Positions 47,680 to 60,534 of a stretch of DNA of 64,000 nucleotides are shown here, piece by piece. How positions within the stretch are numbered: the stretch's first letter is position 1; each line of letters opens with the position of its first letter. The notes beneath the pieces were generated by a model. It was not told where the DNA came from. It did not search any database and saw only the letters and a program-made list of their open reading frames with translations. Source of the stretch: Apostichopus japonicus (Eukaryota > Echinodermata > Holothuroidea > Aspidochirotida > Stichopodidae). A program made the translations under genes and the position numbers. The stretch spans positions 36,264,898 to 36,328,897 of the forward strand of contig NC_092577.1 in NCBI RefSeq assembly GCF_037975245.1, in the 5' to 3' direction.

Positions 47680-48832
47680 AGAAAGTTCTAATGCAGAAAC
47701 AAAACAACGACCCACAGCATTTGACTTCTTTTCATTTGCAAAACAAAACTTGTCCTACAACGTCGAACATGCTACTGGTTTCAAGGATTAATCAACAAGA
47801 AGATTATAATAGAAATAAAAGCTTTCAAAAACATTTGCATAATGCTATCACATACTACCTGCTGTGACCGGCTACGCGGAAGAATCGAGGGTTTAGCAAC
47901 CAACATATATGTACATTCCCTAAACTATACCAGGAGGAACAAGATTTATAGATAGGGTATTCAGCTGACATGTTCAATGGTGTACCGGTGACAGAGATTG
48001 TGACACTTACATGGCAAAATCAGCTATTATAATAATTGCTTTTGCCATGTAAGTGTCTCTGCCACCGGTACACCATTTGAAATGTAAGTCACATAAGTTC
48101 TTATGTAGCAAAGACACAGTTACGTTATCATGCGGATAACGACGTAAGTTGACCGTTGATTGTCAGATGACAATAAGAGTTACAATCTTCGGACACAGAT
48201 ATTATCGAGAGTCGCAGAATTCACATTAGCAAAATATTGTAGTTATACATTAGAATCTATACCGAGAAATCTCTCACAAGAACATGTCATGAATATTTAT
48301 TCAAACGAAGGCTAATACGAACTTGACGACACATCTGAAATATGACGAAACTCTAAATGTAGGTGGGTTATAGGCATTGCGTATATGTAACATAAATAAT
48401 GAGAGCATGTGCTGCAATAATAGCATGCATGCTGCAATTTTAAGCTATAACGTCAAGAGTGCAAGACATTCTACGATAATACAATTGGTATACAATTGTC
48501 TCCAAATACAAAATTGGTGTTTCCTTGTTCCACCTTGGTAATAATTAGCCGTTTCCGTTAAGGCTTTGTAGATTAAAATTGCGATTTAAATTTTGGCTTC
48601 AATTTGATTAACGAACACTGCAGCTACAGTGACTATCAGTTCGGCTACATATTTAAAACACAGTAAACGAATTTAGGAGACACGCAATTATAATGATGTC
48701 TTTGTATACTCTGTAAAGTTATATACCTACATCGGATACTGGAAGTTGCTCTTCTTTTTTTCTATTGGTATGCAAACATGGACGTTGTTTTATAACAAAT
48801 TGTACACTGGTACAACATTTCCTTACCCTACG
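47680..48832. other. Duplicated non-coding stretch, end of copy B
   Basis: Matches 14,118-15,258. No gene was seen. A local inverted repeat around 47,983-48,070 (accggtgacagagattgtgacacttacatgg and its complement) is only partly present in copy A. Confidence 0.5.
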
Positions 48833-49879
48833 TTATATCGTCCCCGTTTTCGCGTAGTGGCGAATGTGCACTTTTGGCAAAATTGAATTAAATATTGTTC
48901 TTACCTATTTCGAGGGTGAAGAATCGTTGAGCCGGGTTAGAAGTTTTAAAGCTGTCTATTTCTTTTGTTTTTTCTGACTCATTTCTGACGAATATTCACC
49001 TAAGACCCACTCTCGTTTTTAGGCTACATACTGACGAATACAGTCATCAGTACAAACAACCAGTAAAACAACTTGTCTAAGGTCCATACATCTAACTGCC
49101 ATTTGAAAACACCCAGGAATATGGGAAGGAAATATTTTATATTATTTCCACCTTTAATTGCTTAATGCAGCATTTCATACACGATACCATAACTCGTGAA
49201 AACAGAATGGCCAGTGGGTCAACAATAATATACCTGAATAGTGTTATGATTGCAGTACATTCGATTCTTGTATCTGTTGCGCGAGTAGCTGTAGACAGTA
49301 GACTGGAGTAACGCTATTTATCTCTACTGAATCGGTGTAACAGTGTCGGTACATGTAATTAGAGCTGTGTGTAAATGAAGAAACAGGTGGTGTAAGTCAC
49401 TGACGGACATTGATGACAATGGGTGTAACTCGTATAAAAATTATTAATAAATCACTCAAATTTTAATTGTGACAGCGAAGACTACAATACCTAGACCAAG
49501 GTTAAGTAATTTAAGTTTAGACTAGAAAATGTGTATAGCAAGCTTCAGATTTGACAGAACCTTGGATGTTTTCTTACACAGGCTAAGAAGTTCAGGATCA
49601 TAGGGAAAGTTATCCAAGACCTTTTGGAAAAATAAACCAAGTCAGAATATGGACATACAAAATAAATAAACATCGCCAAACTGATACACCCTCAGCCCTG
49701 GTTTCCATACATTGGGATTGTTAACCCATAAGGTTGCTCGACATAAGAAAGGAGAAGGCACTTGCTGTTCCAGAACGGAATGTGCAAGCCACTCAAAGAA
49801 TCCATACCTGTATCAAACGTTTGATTAATCCATGATTTGTGTCTCATTTAGATTGTAAGGAAAGAATTATAACAAAGGC
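48833..49879. other. No recognisable gene
   Basis: Unique AT-rich sequence between the end of copy B and the second LINE. LINE-derived codons may begin somewhat before 49,880. Confidence 0.45.
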
Positions 49880-50455
49880 GGGGTCTTTTTTCTTGACTTT
49901 TAAAGTGCGTTTAATACTGTCTTGCCAAATCAATTAATGAAGGATCTTTTACGATTTATCAAAGTAACATGCCTTTTCATTGGCTGACACGATTTCTTCA
50001 AGGATGGTCCAGACAAGTAAAATTGGATAAAGGGTTATCGGAAATATCGGAAATAAAGGTTGGTGTGCCTTGGGGTGGGGGTGCATTATATGCAATATTA
50101 TTTACTATATATACTGATGAAATTAGGTCAAACTCACACATTTCTGTTACAAAATATGCCGATGATACTGCTGTATCATGCACAATTCATAAGAGTGCTG
50201 TTGAAACTGACCAATGAAATTTTCAGTGTTCTGTAAATGACATAGTTCCAACATGTGACCGCAAGACTTTATTGCGTAACCCCAAAAATCAAGGAAATTT
50301 GTTTTTGAAAATAATTCTATCAAGATTGCAACGTATTATTATTGCGTGAGCTGAGGTGGCTAGAACCTCCAAAACTGAGTACTTGGAGTATACATCGACG
50401 ACAGTTTGACCTTTTCTTCAGTGCAAACCATTCAAGGTATTGAAAAAAGTATATA
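49880..50455 (+). pseudogene. Broken LINE reverse transcriptase, copy 2, first part
   Basis: Same family as the element at 16,100-17,850. WLTRFLQGWSRQVKLDKGL, GVPWGGGALYAILF and YADDTAV align with copy 1, but motif B has QGGPLS changed to WGGGALY, and several shifts and stops follow. Homology to copy 1 ends around 50,455, in the segment after YLGVYIDD, and resumes near 52,765. Confidence 0.88.
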
Positions 50456-51595
50456 GTGCTTACGTTGTGTGGCTTTGATATGACATATATTGAATCTTTC
50501 ATTAAAAGTCTAAACTGTAGCTGGGTAAAACGGTATTTAGCCCCTCAGAGAGAAAACTGGAAAACATTTTTGATTTGTACCTAAAACAGTTCGGTGGTGC
50601 TTTTCTTTTTAAATGTAATTTCAATAAGGAGGCAGTTTCTTGTATTTCTAATATTTTTTTGCAGAGAAGTGTGTGAGGCTTGTGCTGAGTTTAATTTTTA
50701 TCATCCAGACAGTAATTATGGTAATGAAATCATTTTAAACAACAGTCATATATTGGTTAACAGTAAAGTAATTTTTCAGTATAATTTTTTAAATCACAGA
50801 ACAATTCATGTGAAAGATTTCATTAAAAATGATTGCTCGGTAATTCCATATAACACGTTTCAAGCGAAAACATATATTAGGAATGTTCCTTTTTCTTCAT
50901 ACTTTGGGATTATTCACGCCATTCCTAGTTATTGGAGGGTGTACCATAATTCTGTTTTGCTCCCAATGAGTGAAAATAACTTTAATATGTGCATGCGCAC
51001 ACATAAAATAACCAAAAATGTTTATAATAAGCTAATTACTGGTCTCTGCATGCACCTGTCGTCTATTATAAAGTGGCAAGCTATGAATTTTTCGGTGAAA
51101 ATATATAGATTGGAATAACATTTTTAGGCTTCCTTGTACGGCTGTGAATGACCCCAAAGTATCATATTTACAATTGCGTTTTCTACATCGCATTTTAGGC
51201 ATAAATAGCTTGCTTTATAAAATGAAAATGGTCAATTCTCCACTTTCTTCATTTTGCAAGAATGCCGATGAAACACTAATACATTTGTTTTATGATTTTT
51301 ATCACGTTGAGCGATTCTGGGAGGCAGTGAATTCAAATTGCATTACAATTATTTATACTTTTAATTTGACCAATATTTGTTTTGGTGATTTTGGTGATAT
51401 GGATAATCCTGTGAACTTTTTAATTTTGCATTCTAAACAGTATATTTATACTTGTAGGTTGAATAACAAAATCCCAGATGTGCACGAATTTTATTTTAAG
51501 CTTCGCTTTCAACTTGACCTTCACCATTTCATTTCTAAGCAAAATAACAATTTATGTAACCTTAACGACTTCTATGATTTCTTTATGTAAGCTTC
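50456..51595 (+). pseudogene. L1/Tx1-type LINE 3' fragment nested in LINE copy 2
   Basis: Frames read FDMTYIESFIKSLNCSWVKR, then 50,594-51,118 (IPSYWR region), then 51,144-51,590 with LQLRFLHRILGINSLLYKM and CKNADETLIHLF. The last is the C-terminal Cys/His motif region of L1/Tx1-clade LINEs (C-x2-C ... ETL-x-HLF-x-x-C). The first Cys and the last Cys of that motif are altered. The element is 5'-truncated and frameshifted. Its presence between two collinear parts of the other LINE indicates a later insertion. Confidence 0.75.
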
Positions 51596-51737
51596 TTATG
51601 TAAGTCTTTTTGCTGATTCTTTTGTATTATGTGTTACGGTATTGTAAATAAGTACAGTGGAAAAAAGTATTAAACACATTATGCGACAGTAAATTTTTAA
51701 CAAAGTCGGAAACTGTTGTTAATAACATACTCGACTA

Positions 51738-52109
51738 GTGGAATTAAATGTTCCCAAAGTCAAAATGTGGTGCAACATATATATTGCATTGCGTGTTACA
51801 TTTACCCGTGTATTTACCATTTATGTTCATCGACAGGTTTATCCAAATGAATCACCCGATACACATAGAGAACATAGTTGCTGCTGTGAATCTTACAGTT
51901 TTGTACGTGCACAGTGGAAACTGGATCGTGTTATAATTCGGCAGCATGTGCTATTGGGATTGCAGTGGGAGCTTGGGATGTGTGAAATTCCAAAAAGTCC
52001 AGTTGTTTGGGATTTGTTGGAATTACAAATATCCACGGTTCCTATTGTAAACTTAATACCATTAGATTTGTCAGCACGATCCAGTTTTTACTGTGGTACA
52101 GAGCTTTAA
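51738..52109 (+). other. Unassigned open frame
   Basis: A 123-codon plus-strand frame (VIIRQHVLLGLQWELGMC near the end) in the region between the two LINE parts, partly overlapped by a second frame. I see no known motif. It may be part of the inserted element or chance. Confidence 0.15.
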
Positions 52110-52764
52110 GATTTACAGTGGTTACTGTGATCTCTGTGTGAATCGGCTGACTGAATGGATTATCGGCCAAGGCTCAACAATTTAATGTTCTTAATGATTG
52201 TATATGCTTCCCATGTGGCCATGTCTATCTCACATGTCACACCTAGTATTCAACACTTACGGTTATCCGCTGGCGCTGCTACTCCCAGGACATGGATGAT
52301 ATTGTCATGCTTTGTTAGGGTAAGTAGTTGTTGAGCTAATGTCCGGAACTGAAGCAGGTTAACCACCTTAGCTGTTTCTACGATTCAAGGAAAGATAAAT
52401 ATGAGTTCCAATAGTTATGTAGTTCCAAATGATTCTGTTTCAAACAGTTACATAAATGTCAGCATAAAACAGTAGCTTTGAATATTTCTCAGTCAAAACA
52501 TTACAATGAAGAACATTGTTATCAATATTGATGAGAGTGACTAGGTAACACCATCTGCTTTATTGTAATTTCACTTTCAAACCACTTTATGCTATGTTAA
52601 TGTTTATGGTGTTTATTTTATTCAAATGTAATTAGTATAACGTATTTATCAACTGTTAGTGTAATGGACCGTTACCTACAAAATAATTACTTTCTTCCTT
52701 CATTTTACCGACAAATACATCTTATCTTTCTGCTGAGACAAGCAAATTATAAAACGCTGTTAAA

Positions 52765-53235
52765 GGCATTGAAGCCTTAAGCCGCGTTCTGCCTCTAAAG
52801 AAAGTTAACTTTCCGTTGCTTGTAAGTGAAGTGTTTTTCTTGTCGCTAAGTAATGTCGTTAAAGAAAAAAAAACGTTGTGTCTTTCTTTAACCAAAATGC
52901 TAAGGAAAATGTTTTCAATACTATTATTCAACCTGGCACATGTGATCTATACAGTGCCTGTCTGGTACCACTTTATATTGCAAAAAAAGAAAAGAAAGAA
53001 GAATGAAGTTTCTCAAATACACATCAGCTATATTTAAGTTAGATTGCCATATACTTTTAGAAAAAGTAAATGCTGCTGCAAGACCTGAGTTTACAAGAAT
53101 GGCTAATAGGTTTTACAGTGATCAGAAGCACCCTTTGTATACTGTACTAAAAAGTCTTCTGCACAAATCGAGCAGAAATCTAAGGTATCCCCTCAAAATA
53201 CCGAACGTAAGTTTACAGAAACTCATTTATTAACC
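52765..53235 (+). pseudogene. Broken LINE copy 2, C-terminal part
   Basis: VVSFFNQNAKENVFN (52,874-52,918) and IYTVPVWYHFI align with VVSFFNEGAKESVFR and IYAVPVWYHFI of copy 1. The frame then shifts at an A-rich run near 52,985 and continues as ARPEFTRMANRF and KHPLYTVLKSL to a stop at 53,233. Confidence 0.85.
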
Positions 53236-54445
53236 GTGCTTCTTTATACATTCCATTCGAGCACTTGAAATGTTTGTTGTAGTCTGTTTGTTATATCGTT
53301 TTATGTATTTACTTTTTTATGTGTAGATATATTTTATATGATATCCTATCATCTTGACATTTTCTCCCCTTTGATATTAGTTATTCTTGGACTGTTTGGT
53401 ATCCTATCATCTTAAAAAAAAAACTTTATATGAGTTATTCTTCTTGTTGAGGTATTATATGACTCCTCTCTATAAATTTTATATGTATACTGGAAGGAAA
53501 TAAAAAGAAGGAACAACATATTACAGTACAACTTGGAAACACTTGAACAATGACTCAGTTGTTTCCTTCTTTAAATCTGAGGATTCACACGAGGTTGAGT
53601 TGGATATTATGAATGTGCCTGTGAGCGTAAGAAAATTTCACATTCCGTTTAAGGGGATATTATAGCGCAAAGCTTCCCAAAGCGTTTGAAGGATACTTAG
53701 AAACTATTGTCAGACACATTTCACGTAATACACTAACTTGAAAATGAAGAATTGCACACAATTTTCCGTAGTCTGTGTGCTTTATAAGAGTTCCGACTTA
53801 ACAGATTACGCCACTGGAACTAAGAGACTAGGAAACATTTGGGTAATTAAGGAAATATGACTTTTCACTTTTTCTCCAAGTAAAAGCTGAAAAATGAAAG
53901 ATGTACGAGTGAATTCAACCCTTTTACGTTGAAATGTGGTCTGTTAACCAAGGCCTGGTTTTTGCATTGTATAAGTACATGAAAAATATGACATTTGAAA
54001 TATGTTGCGTATTTTCTCATTTATTTGCATGTAACATTTCTTATTTGTAAAATTCTGTAAATATACATTTATTCAGAAATGCAGGATACATAGCCATTTA
54101 CATGGAATAATTTTACACAACAGTGTTACCTTGTTAATTCATAGTAAAACGAGCAGACATAAACATGTTATCTCTATTCTGGTGGATTAGATGTCTTAAA
54201 AGAGTTTGCTGTTACAGATACTAACAAATTAAGCAATTTAGCCATAACATTCACTGAATTTTGAATAAACCATCACTTACTAACAAAAGCAAAGATTTTT
54301 ATCAATCAAGTTGACAAAACATAGCAAAAATTTAATATATGATTATTTTTGGTATGATTTTACCAAAGCGAACATAAAATACAAGTATTTTTTGATAAAT
54401 AGTCATTTTGGGGCAAAATGGATATATTGTACAATTTTTTTGTAT
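53236..54445. other. No recognisable gene
   Basis: AT-rich sequence. A phrase gatatcctatcatctt occurs twice (about 53,340 and 53,399). Confidence 0.5.
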
Positions 54446-55254
54446 CTTTGGGGCGTTCCAATACACCCCAACCAGTTAAGTGTAGCAATACACCTCTACT
54501 TGTAATAAGTTCTATCTTTGGGGCGTACCAATACGCCCCAACCAGTTAAGTGTAGCAATACACCACTATGATAAATTGTATATATCTTTGGGGCGTACCA
54601 GTACGCCCCAACCAGTTAAGTGTAGAAATGCACCTCTATGATAAATTGTATTTATCTTTGGGGCGTACCAGTACGCCCCAACCAGTTAAGTGTAGCAATA
54701 GACCACTATGATAAATTGTATATATCTTTGGGGCGTACCAGTACGCCCCAACCAGTTAAGTGTAGCAATACACCACTATGATTAATTATATACATATCTT
54801 TGGGGCGTACCAGTACGCCCAACCAGTTAAGTGTTGAAATATACCACTATGATATCTTTGGGGCGTACCAGTACGCCCCAACCAGTTAAGTGTAGCAATA
54901 TACCACTATGATAAATTGTATATATCTTTGGGGCGTACCAGTACGCCCCAACCAGTTAAGTGTAGCAATACACCACTATGATTAATTGTATATATCTTTG
55001 GGGCGTACCAGTACGCCCCAACCAGTTAAGTGTAGCAATAGACCACTATGATAAATTGTATATATCTTTGGGGCGTACCAGTACGCCCCAACCAGTTAAG
55101 TGTTGAAATATACCACTATGATAAATTGTATATATCTTTGGGGCGTACCAGTACGCCCCAACCAGTTTAGAGTAGAAATACACCCCTATGATAAATTGTA
55201 TATATCTTTGGGGCGTACCAGTACGCCCCAACCAGTTAAGTGTAGCAATACACC
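54446..55254. repeat. 70-base minisatellite, 12 units, each with a palindrome
   Basis: Unit landmarks lie at 54,450, 54,520, 54,590, 54,660, 54,730, 54,802, 54,860, 54,930, 55,000, 55,070, 55,140 and 55,210: spacing 70 except for one 72 and one 58. Each unit has TTGGGGCGTAC-CA-GTACGCCCCAA, 11-base arms around two bases, followed by accagttaagtgtagcaata and an AT-rich spacer. The left-most units have mismatched arms. Confidence 0.97.
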
Positions 55255-55366
55255 AAGAAAATTGTGTGTGTTTCTCAAAACTACATATCTTCTTTTACAC
55301 AAGTTGTTGCAAGAAAATAAGAGTACACACTGCCCAATCAATAGTATGTGTAAAACATAAGGTTTC

Positions 55367-55834
55367 CTAGTTATTCAGCTCAAATTCTTTATCTATAGCT
55401 GCATATCTTTCTTTCAAGTCACAGACTTCCCTCTTTGGAAGGCGATGTTTATGGGTTAAATTAAAGTCCCAGAACATTAAGGAATGGAAAGAAACTGATG
55501 GTGTGTATGGCTGCTTCTTTCTCCCTTGGCCACAGTCTCCAGTCCAGTATCCCTTCATCCAATGTAAAATAACCTCATCCTTTTAAATTTTAGTGACTTC
55601 TCCAAAGTATGGTCGTGTGCTTGAATCAATGAGGTTTACGGCTGCTATATTCCCAACTTGAATATAGTCAGATACTTCAATAACTTCTTTAGCAAAGTTA
55701 TAACATTTATATATATCACCATTCTGAAGATCTTCAACTCTAAAAGCAAGGAACAGAAGGGCAGAAGGACAGAAGATAGCGGTTCTTAGTCTCCCTGTAA
55801 CAATTATCCATTTGCAAAAACAGATCCTTCCCAA
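55367..55834 (-). pseudogene. C-terminal part of an unknown, DUF7869-like protein
   Basis: Minus-strand reading from about 55,780 gives LAFRVEDLQNGDIYKCYNFA, then IQVGNIAAVNLIDSS and YFGEVTKI followed by a stop. After that the same frame continues KDEVILHWMKGYWTG, then FWDFNLTHKHRLPKREVC and ends at 55,367. The pattern (a GY-x-G segment, a D-F-x-L-T strand, then KLP and L-K-x-x-Y) resembles the C-terminus of a repetitive invertebrate protein family that I associate with DUF7869. The in-frame stop suggests decay, or that 55,583-55,834 and 55,367-55,558 are separate. N-terminal parts are at 60,535-61,497 on the same strand. Confidence 0.45.
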
Positions 55835-56990
55835 GAGTATCCTTGTGCTTCACTAGTGTCCACAAATTGCATGTAATGGTCATGTTTGAATCATGTTGGA
55901 TATGCTTCAGATCAGTCATAACATATATGCAAACTTGTCACATGGACCTTTAGTGTGAATTAGGACACCTGAAAAGAAAGAGAAGAATGAATATATACTA
56001 CTTCATTGACATGTATGATAAAGAGGTTGTTATTACTTGTTTTCTGCTATTAAATAAAGTTTGATAATTAACCTACTATGTGCTTCAACAAACAAACAAA
56101 ACAGTCACATAATATTTGATGGATACTAAGGCCATTATCTTTATCAGAACAACAAAATAAAGAACAGAATTGATTTGACCTCAACCAAAACAATAGGAAC
56201 ACTAGACTTCTTGTAACCTTAGGTGTCCATCCTTATACTATTTATGAAGATAATCAAGCTTCCCCTCTTGAGACATTGTGTTGTAAAACAAGGCATCATA
56301 CAAACAAACACCCTGTATAAACACCCACACACACATACTGCTCACGCACATACATACTGTACTATACACCAACATGACATTACAATTTCATACTGTAGGA
56401 TTACAATTTCTCGGAAACCAGACAACGTGATGTTTACACTTATAATGACATAAACACTTGCCGTCTTGTGCACTCTTAGGTCACTTCACAATACCATGGA
56501 GGTAAAACAGACCTCCATGATAATACAGTACTGACCTGTTATGTGGATGTGGATGTTTTACATCCTTATCACTCTGGACAAAATGTGGCAGATCAGTCTT
56601 TGATTGGTCCATTCCATCGACTATAAGGGTATTCAGTTCCAAAGAAACCTGGCACGCCTTAGTGCAGGCAAGATGTTACTTCTCTCCTTTTGACCTAGTA
56701 AAAATAGAACATATTATGATACAAAATAAACTCTTAACTGATACAGGGTTTACGATATCAGATAAGAAATATTGATTTGAGTTTTGATCCAATATCATTT
56801 GAGAAATAATGTAAATGATATATGGGTCAATCCATGCCAAATCAACAGATTTTTGGGTCGATTCCACGTCGACCCTCTTAGAATCGCCTGGAACTGATAT
56901 GGTGTCTTGCCATATGTCTCAAAGGATGAAACTGGGCAAAAAAACAATTTGAAAACTTTTTCGTTGCTAGGTTACGACCCCGCCTAGCAA
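55835..56990. other. Putative intron; no gene recognised
   Basis: AT-rich, with a short CA-rich tract at about 56,320-56,360. An exon of the minus-strand gene could be hidden here. Confidence 0.4.
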
Positions 56991-56999
56991 CCAACTTAA

Positions 57000-58251
57000 A
57001 GTGGCGAAAATGCGAGTTACATCAGCCCTACAGAAACATGCTTGCGAGGGCAAACAGTGGTAACATTGTATCTTCATTCAAGGAGACCATGTAAAACAAC
57101 ATTAGAAACTATTGAAATGTTATTTATTAAAAGGGTTCTGTCTAGTACTCTTTGACTCCCTCTCACCCCCCCCCAACACCCTCCCCATAGTGCACTATGC
57201 AGATTTGTATGCATATGTGACTGAATTTTAATACTGCAAAGAGACTGCATAAACATGCATTCAAGGTATACTGAATTATGTGGTAAGGTAACCTTCTGCT
57301 TCAAATTGTCTGTATGCATGTAACTCACCCCCCTCCCACCCACATCCTCTACCCAACCCTATATCAGATTAGAATATGAATGTGAACCAGTGCATACATA
57401 CAGTGTGCACTATATATGGGTGTAAATGTTCAGTACAGTGTTATTTTTACACCAAGCACTAAATAAATACACACTGTCCACAATCATGTACAGTACACAC
57501 TGTGTACTGGTCATTCCATTCAATACTGTGCATATTTCAATATCATTTTAAATATTTGCAATTTAGTGTATGCTTTTGCTAATTCAATAATTAAAAGACT
57601 TTCAATAATTTAAAAGGAATGTTTAACCAGTAAATAAATGTGCAGTGTGTACTGTACATGTTTTTGGACAGTGTTTATTTAATAGTAATTGGTGTAGAAT
57701 AACACTGTACTGAACATGTACACACATATATAGTGCATAGTGCATATTTCAATGTCTTTTTAAATATTTGCAATGTAGTGTATAATTCTTTTGCTAATTC
57801 AATAAATTAAAAGACTTTCAATAATTTAAAAGGAATGTTTAACCAGTAAATACATGTACAGTGTGTATACTGTTCATTATATTGGACAGTGTGTATTTAA
57901 TAGTACTTGGTGTAAAATAACACTGTACTGAACATGTACACACATATATAGTGCACACTGTGGACCATACCAATAATTCAGTATACCTTGAATGCATGTT
58001 TATGCAGTCTCTTTGCAGTTAAAGTCAGTCACATACTGTATGCATGTATACAAATATGCATAGTGCACTATGGGGAAGGTGTTAGGGGGGGGGGGTGGGA
58101 GTCAAAGAGTATTAGACAGAACCCTTTTAATACATTTCAATAGTTTTTAATGTTGTTAGCATGATCTCCTTGAATGAAGATATAATGTTACCACTGTTTG
58201 CCCTCGCAAGCATGTTTCTGTAGGGCTGATATAACTCTCATATATGCCACT
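57000..58251. mobile_element. TTAA-flanked foldback element with long inverted repeats
   Basis: Starts AGTGGCGAAAATGCGAG and ends ATATATGCCACT, flanked on both sides by TTAA (56,996-56,999 and 58,252-58,255). The left arm (57,000 to about 57,290, with further patches to about 57,480) is mirrored by the right arm (about 57,890-58,251), including cagccctacagaaacatgct and its complement. Contains no transposase. Confidence 0.85.
57530..57960. repeat. Direct duplication (~210 bases) in the foldback centre
   Basis: The stretch beginning gcatatttcaatatcatttt near 57,531 and running to acacacatatatagtgca is repeated from about 57,742, both including aataatttaaaaggaatgtt. Confidence 0.85.
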
Positions 58252-58259
58252 TTAAGCTG

Positions 58260-59252
58260 CCCTCCAGAGCATTAATAACTTATATAAAATATGTTTTAGC
58301 ACATTCTTTGCATCATAACTATACATATCTTACTAGTTTGTATTGAAAACCAAAAATAAAACTTTTAATTGTGACCAAATTTGACCTTGAAATGCCAAAA
58401 ATAGCCCAAAATATTTGTAAAATGTGATGTTTGAGGGTGCTGTTCACAGACATCGTTCGGCATATGACCCTGGAAATGCAGTTTATTGGTAGCCCTTATG
58501 CTAGTGGACCACCCGCTTAATTGTTAAGCACCTGTATGCTAATGCTAAGAAGTTGTTGTCATTTGAATTACTCAAATCGGCTTGTGCAAGCATTTTCATA
58601 CATATGAACGAGGTGATTTTCGCAATTTTCGAGTCATAAATTTGAGTAGATAACACAAAATACACAACTTTTTTACTTGAGTTTCTAAAAATAGGGTCAA
58701 TACGCTCCTGAAAAATGGTATTTAAAAAAAAATTGAAATATACCCACAGGCCCAAAATGGACCCCCAATTAGGGCCAGAAGTGAGATTTCTTAAGTTTGA
58801 GGGCGCTGTTCATAAAACGTACCACCCGCTTGACTTTGTTTTTGCACTTTTCCCGTACAACTACTACTGGGCAAGGATCCTATGGAAATTAAAACTCAAA
58901 CATGCCTTTGCTTGTGAATATAGAGCACACTCAAAGTAGGGCCAGAAAAGACCCAGGCTATCTCATTTTCTGCCATTTTAATTACTTGTTACGGAAACTT
59001 GAGACCGATCCAATGACCTTTCTCTGAACTTTAGGGTTTATCATCTTAGTTAGGGCTACTATATCCAATTTGTAGTTCAAGCAAGTTTTTGAAAGAGATA
59101 AGTGTTTACTAGGAGCATCACTGACACACCCACACATATTGAGGACTTCAAGGAATAGATAGTCTTTCTATTGCTTTTGACTTCTGCAAGGATTCAAAAA
59201 GGAAAGCAGACTTCAACTTTTAATTCTAAATTAGTAAAATATTTTGACTCAC
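58260..59252. other. No firm gene; diverged short duplication
   Basis: A phrase gtttgagggtgctgttcacag at about 58,431 and ccacccgcttaattg at about 58,509 recur together, diverged, at about 58,797 and 58,822. Confidence 0.4.
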
Positions 59253-59356
59253 TTAAGATGATTAAGATGAACTTCTTGCAATTGTCGGCATTCTTCATTT
59301 TTCTTTCCACTCCTCGTTCTTTCCGCTACCTCTTTCAAGTACCACCCACAGTAAAC
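59253..59356 (-). CDS. Possible internal exon of the DUF7869-like gene
   Basis: A minus-strand frame reads YLKEVAERTRSGKKNEEC, then QLQEVHLNHLK, and ends at a CTTAA|GTGAGT donor. A Tyr-x-x-Lys...HL pattern would fit the helical segment preceding the catalytic-like core of the family, but the acceptor was not located and a TGA lies shortly upstream in frame. Confidence 0.3.
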
Positions 59357-59399
59357 TCAGTCGTCTAGAAAAATATAATGTTGAAATACTTTAATTAAG

Positions 59400-60534
59400 C
59401 ATTTAAAGTATAAGTTTTACTTCACACAATGGTGTAAAATTGAACTGCTTAACCTAATCAAGAAAAAGTTATGTAGTGATTAGTGATAGAGTTTTATTGT
59501 GTCAATTTGAACCATGTTGTTTTTATGAATACCCATAGAATAATGCAATGAGCATGTTGAAATTTTTACTAATTATAACTGAAGTTAAGCATTCTTTTAG
59601 GTACTTTAGAGAATTCCTTGAAAGGAGTATAGGCTGTTGAGAGTAGCTATTGAGAAAAGAACAAGTAAAGCTGTACAACATCTTCTCATGTTATTTATTA
59701 GACCAATTGATAGGGATGTTTGGAAATAAGACCCTAATCATTTTCCCAGACAGTTGAGGTAAATGTCTTCAAAGGTGGAAATTAAAACAATTAAAGAAGT
59801 TTGACCAAAGGTAAGCATATTTTAATTTCTGGCATATTTGGGGGAACTTTCTGAAAATGTCACTATCTAAGGGAGTTGTTCATTGACATTTCAGCAGAAA
59901 GCACTTTTACTCCTGATTTGAGTGGAGTTTGCAATCAAACTTATGTAACATGTTCTTTAGAACTTCTTTAAATCAAAATTTTTGACAATAATTCTAATGT
60001 TTTTAAGGAATGATAATGCAGCTTTAGTGGCACACTAGCTGTGAGGTGTATTCTCTCCAGTATGTACAGTACAGTCTTTGTGCTTGCTGAAGCTGAAGCT
60101 AACAATAGAGACACATGAATTTTTCTGAAGAAATGTTTAATGGACTGCACATGTAGTTAACTAAACAGATTAAATGTCACTGGATTGTATGAAGTTAAAG
60201 CCTCCATGGTCAGCAAAGATAAAAGGATGCAATGCCTGTGGTTTTGACACCCCAGGCTAAAACCCACCAATTGTGATTGATCAGCAGACCATGTACAGTA
60301 CTTGAAAGTTATCATTTGTAATGTACACAGCTACTGTACTGCTTGTGTGAAATTGAATTCTGGCAAAACAGTCTTACAACAGCACTTTCGACCTCACAAG
60401 TTTCAGTATACTTTATCAATGTCTTCATGCTAGTTAATCAATTTAAAGCTACTAGCTATGAGGAATTTGAAATTTTATTCCCCTTTTCCCATGCAATGTA
60501 TGCAACAATAACTGTCATTCACAAGATAAAATAA
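59400..60534. other. No recognisable gene
   Basis: Presumed intronic sequence. Short open frames only. Confidence 0.4.

Larger units (their letters stand above)
30880..48832 (+). repeat. Segmental duplication, copy B
   Basis: Matches 1-15,258 (see copy A). It contains the long exon array and, relative to A, inserted elements at 40,768-44,287 and 46,057-47,675, plus an extra block of about 98 bases near 45,262-45,360. The sequence from 30,853 shows that the duplicated module reaches into the VLIG gene itself. Confidence 0.93.

Noticed and set aside
54446-55254. CRISPR-like array
   Set aside because: Units and spacers are both repeated, the unit is a plain 70-base minisatellite, and the DNA is eukaryotic.
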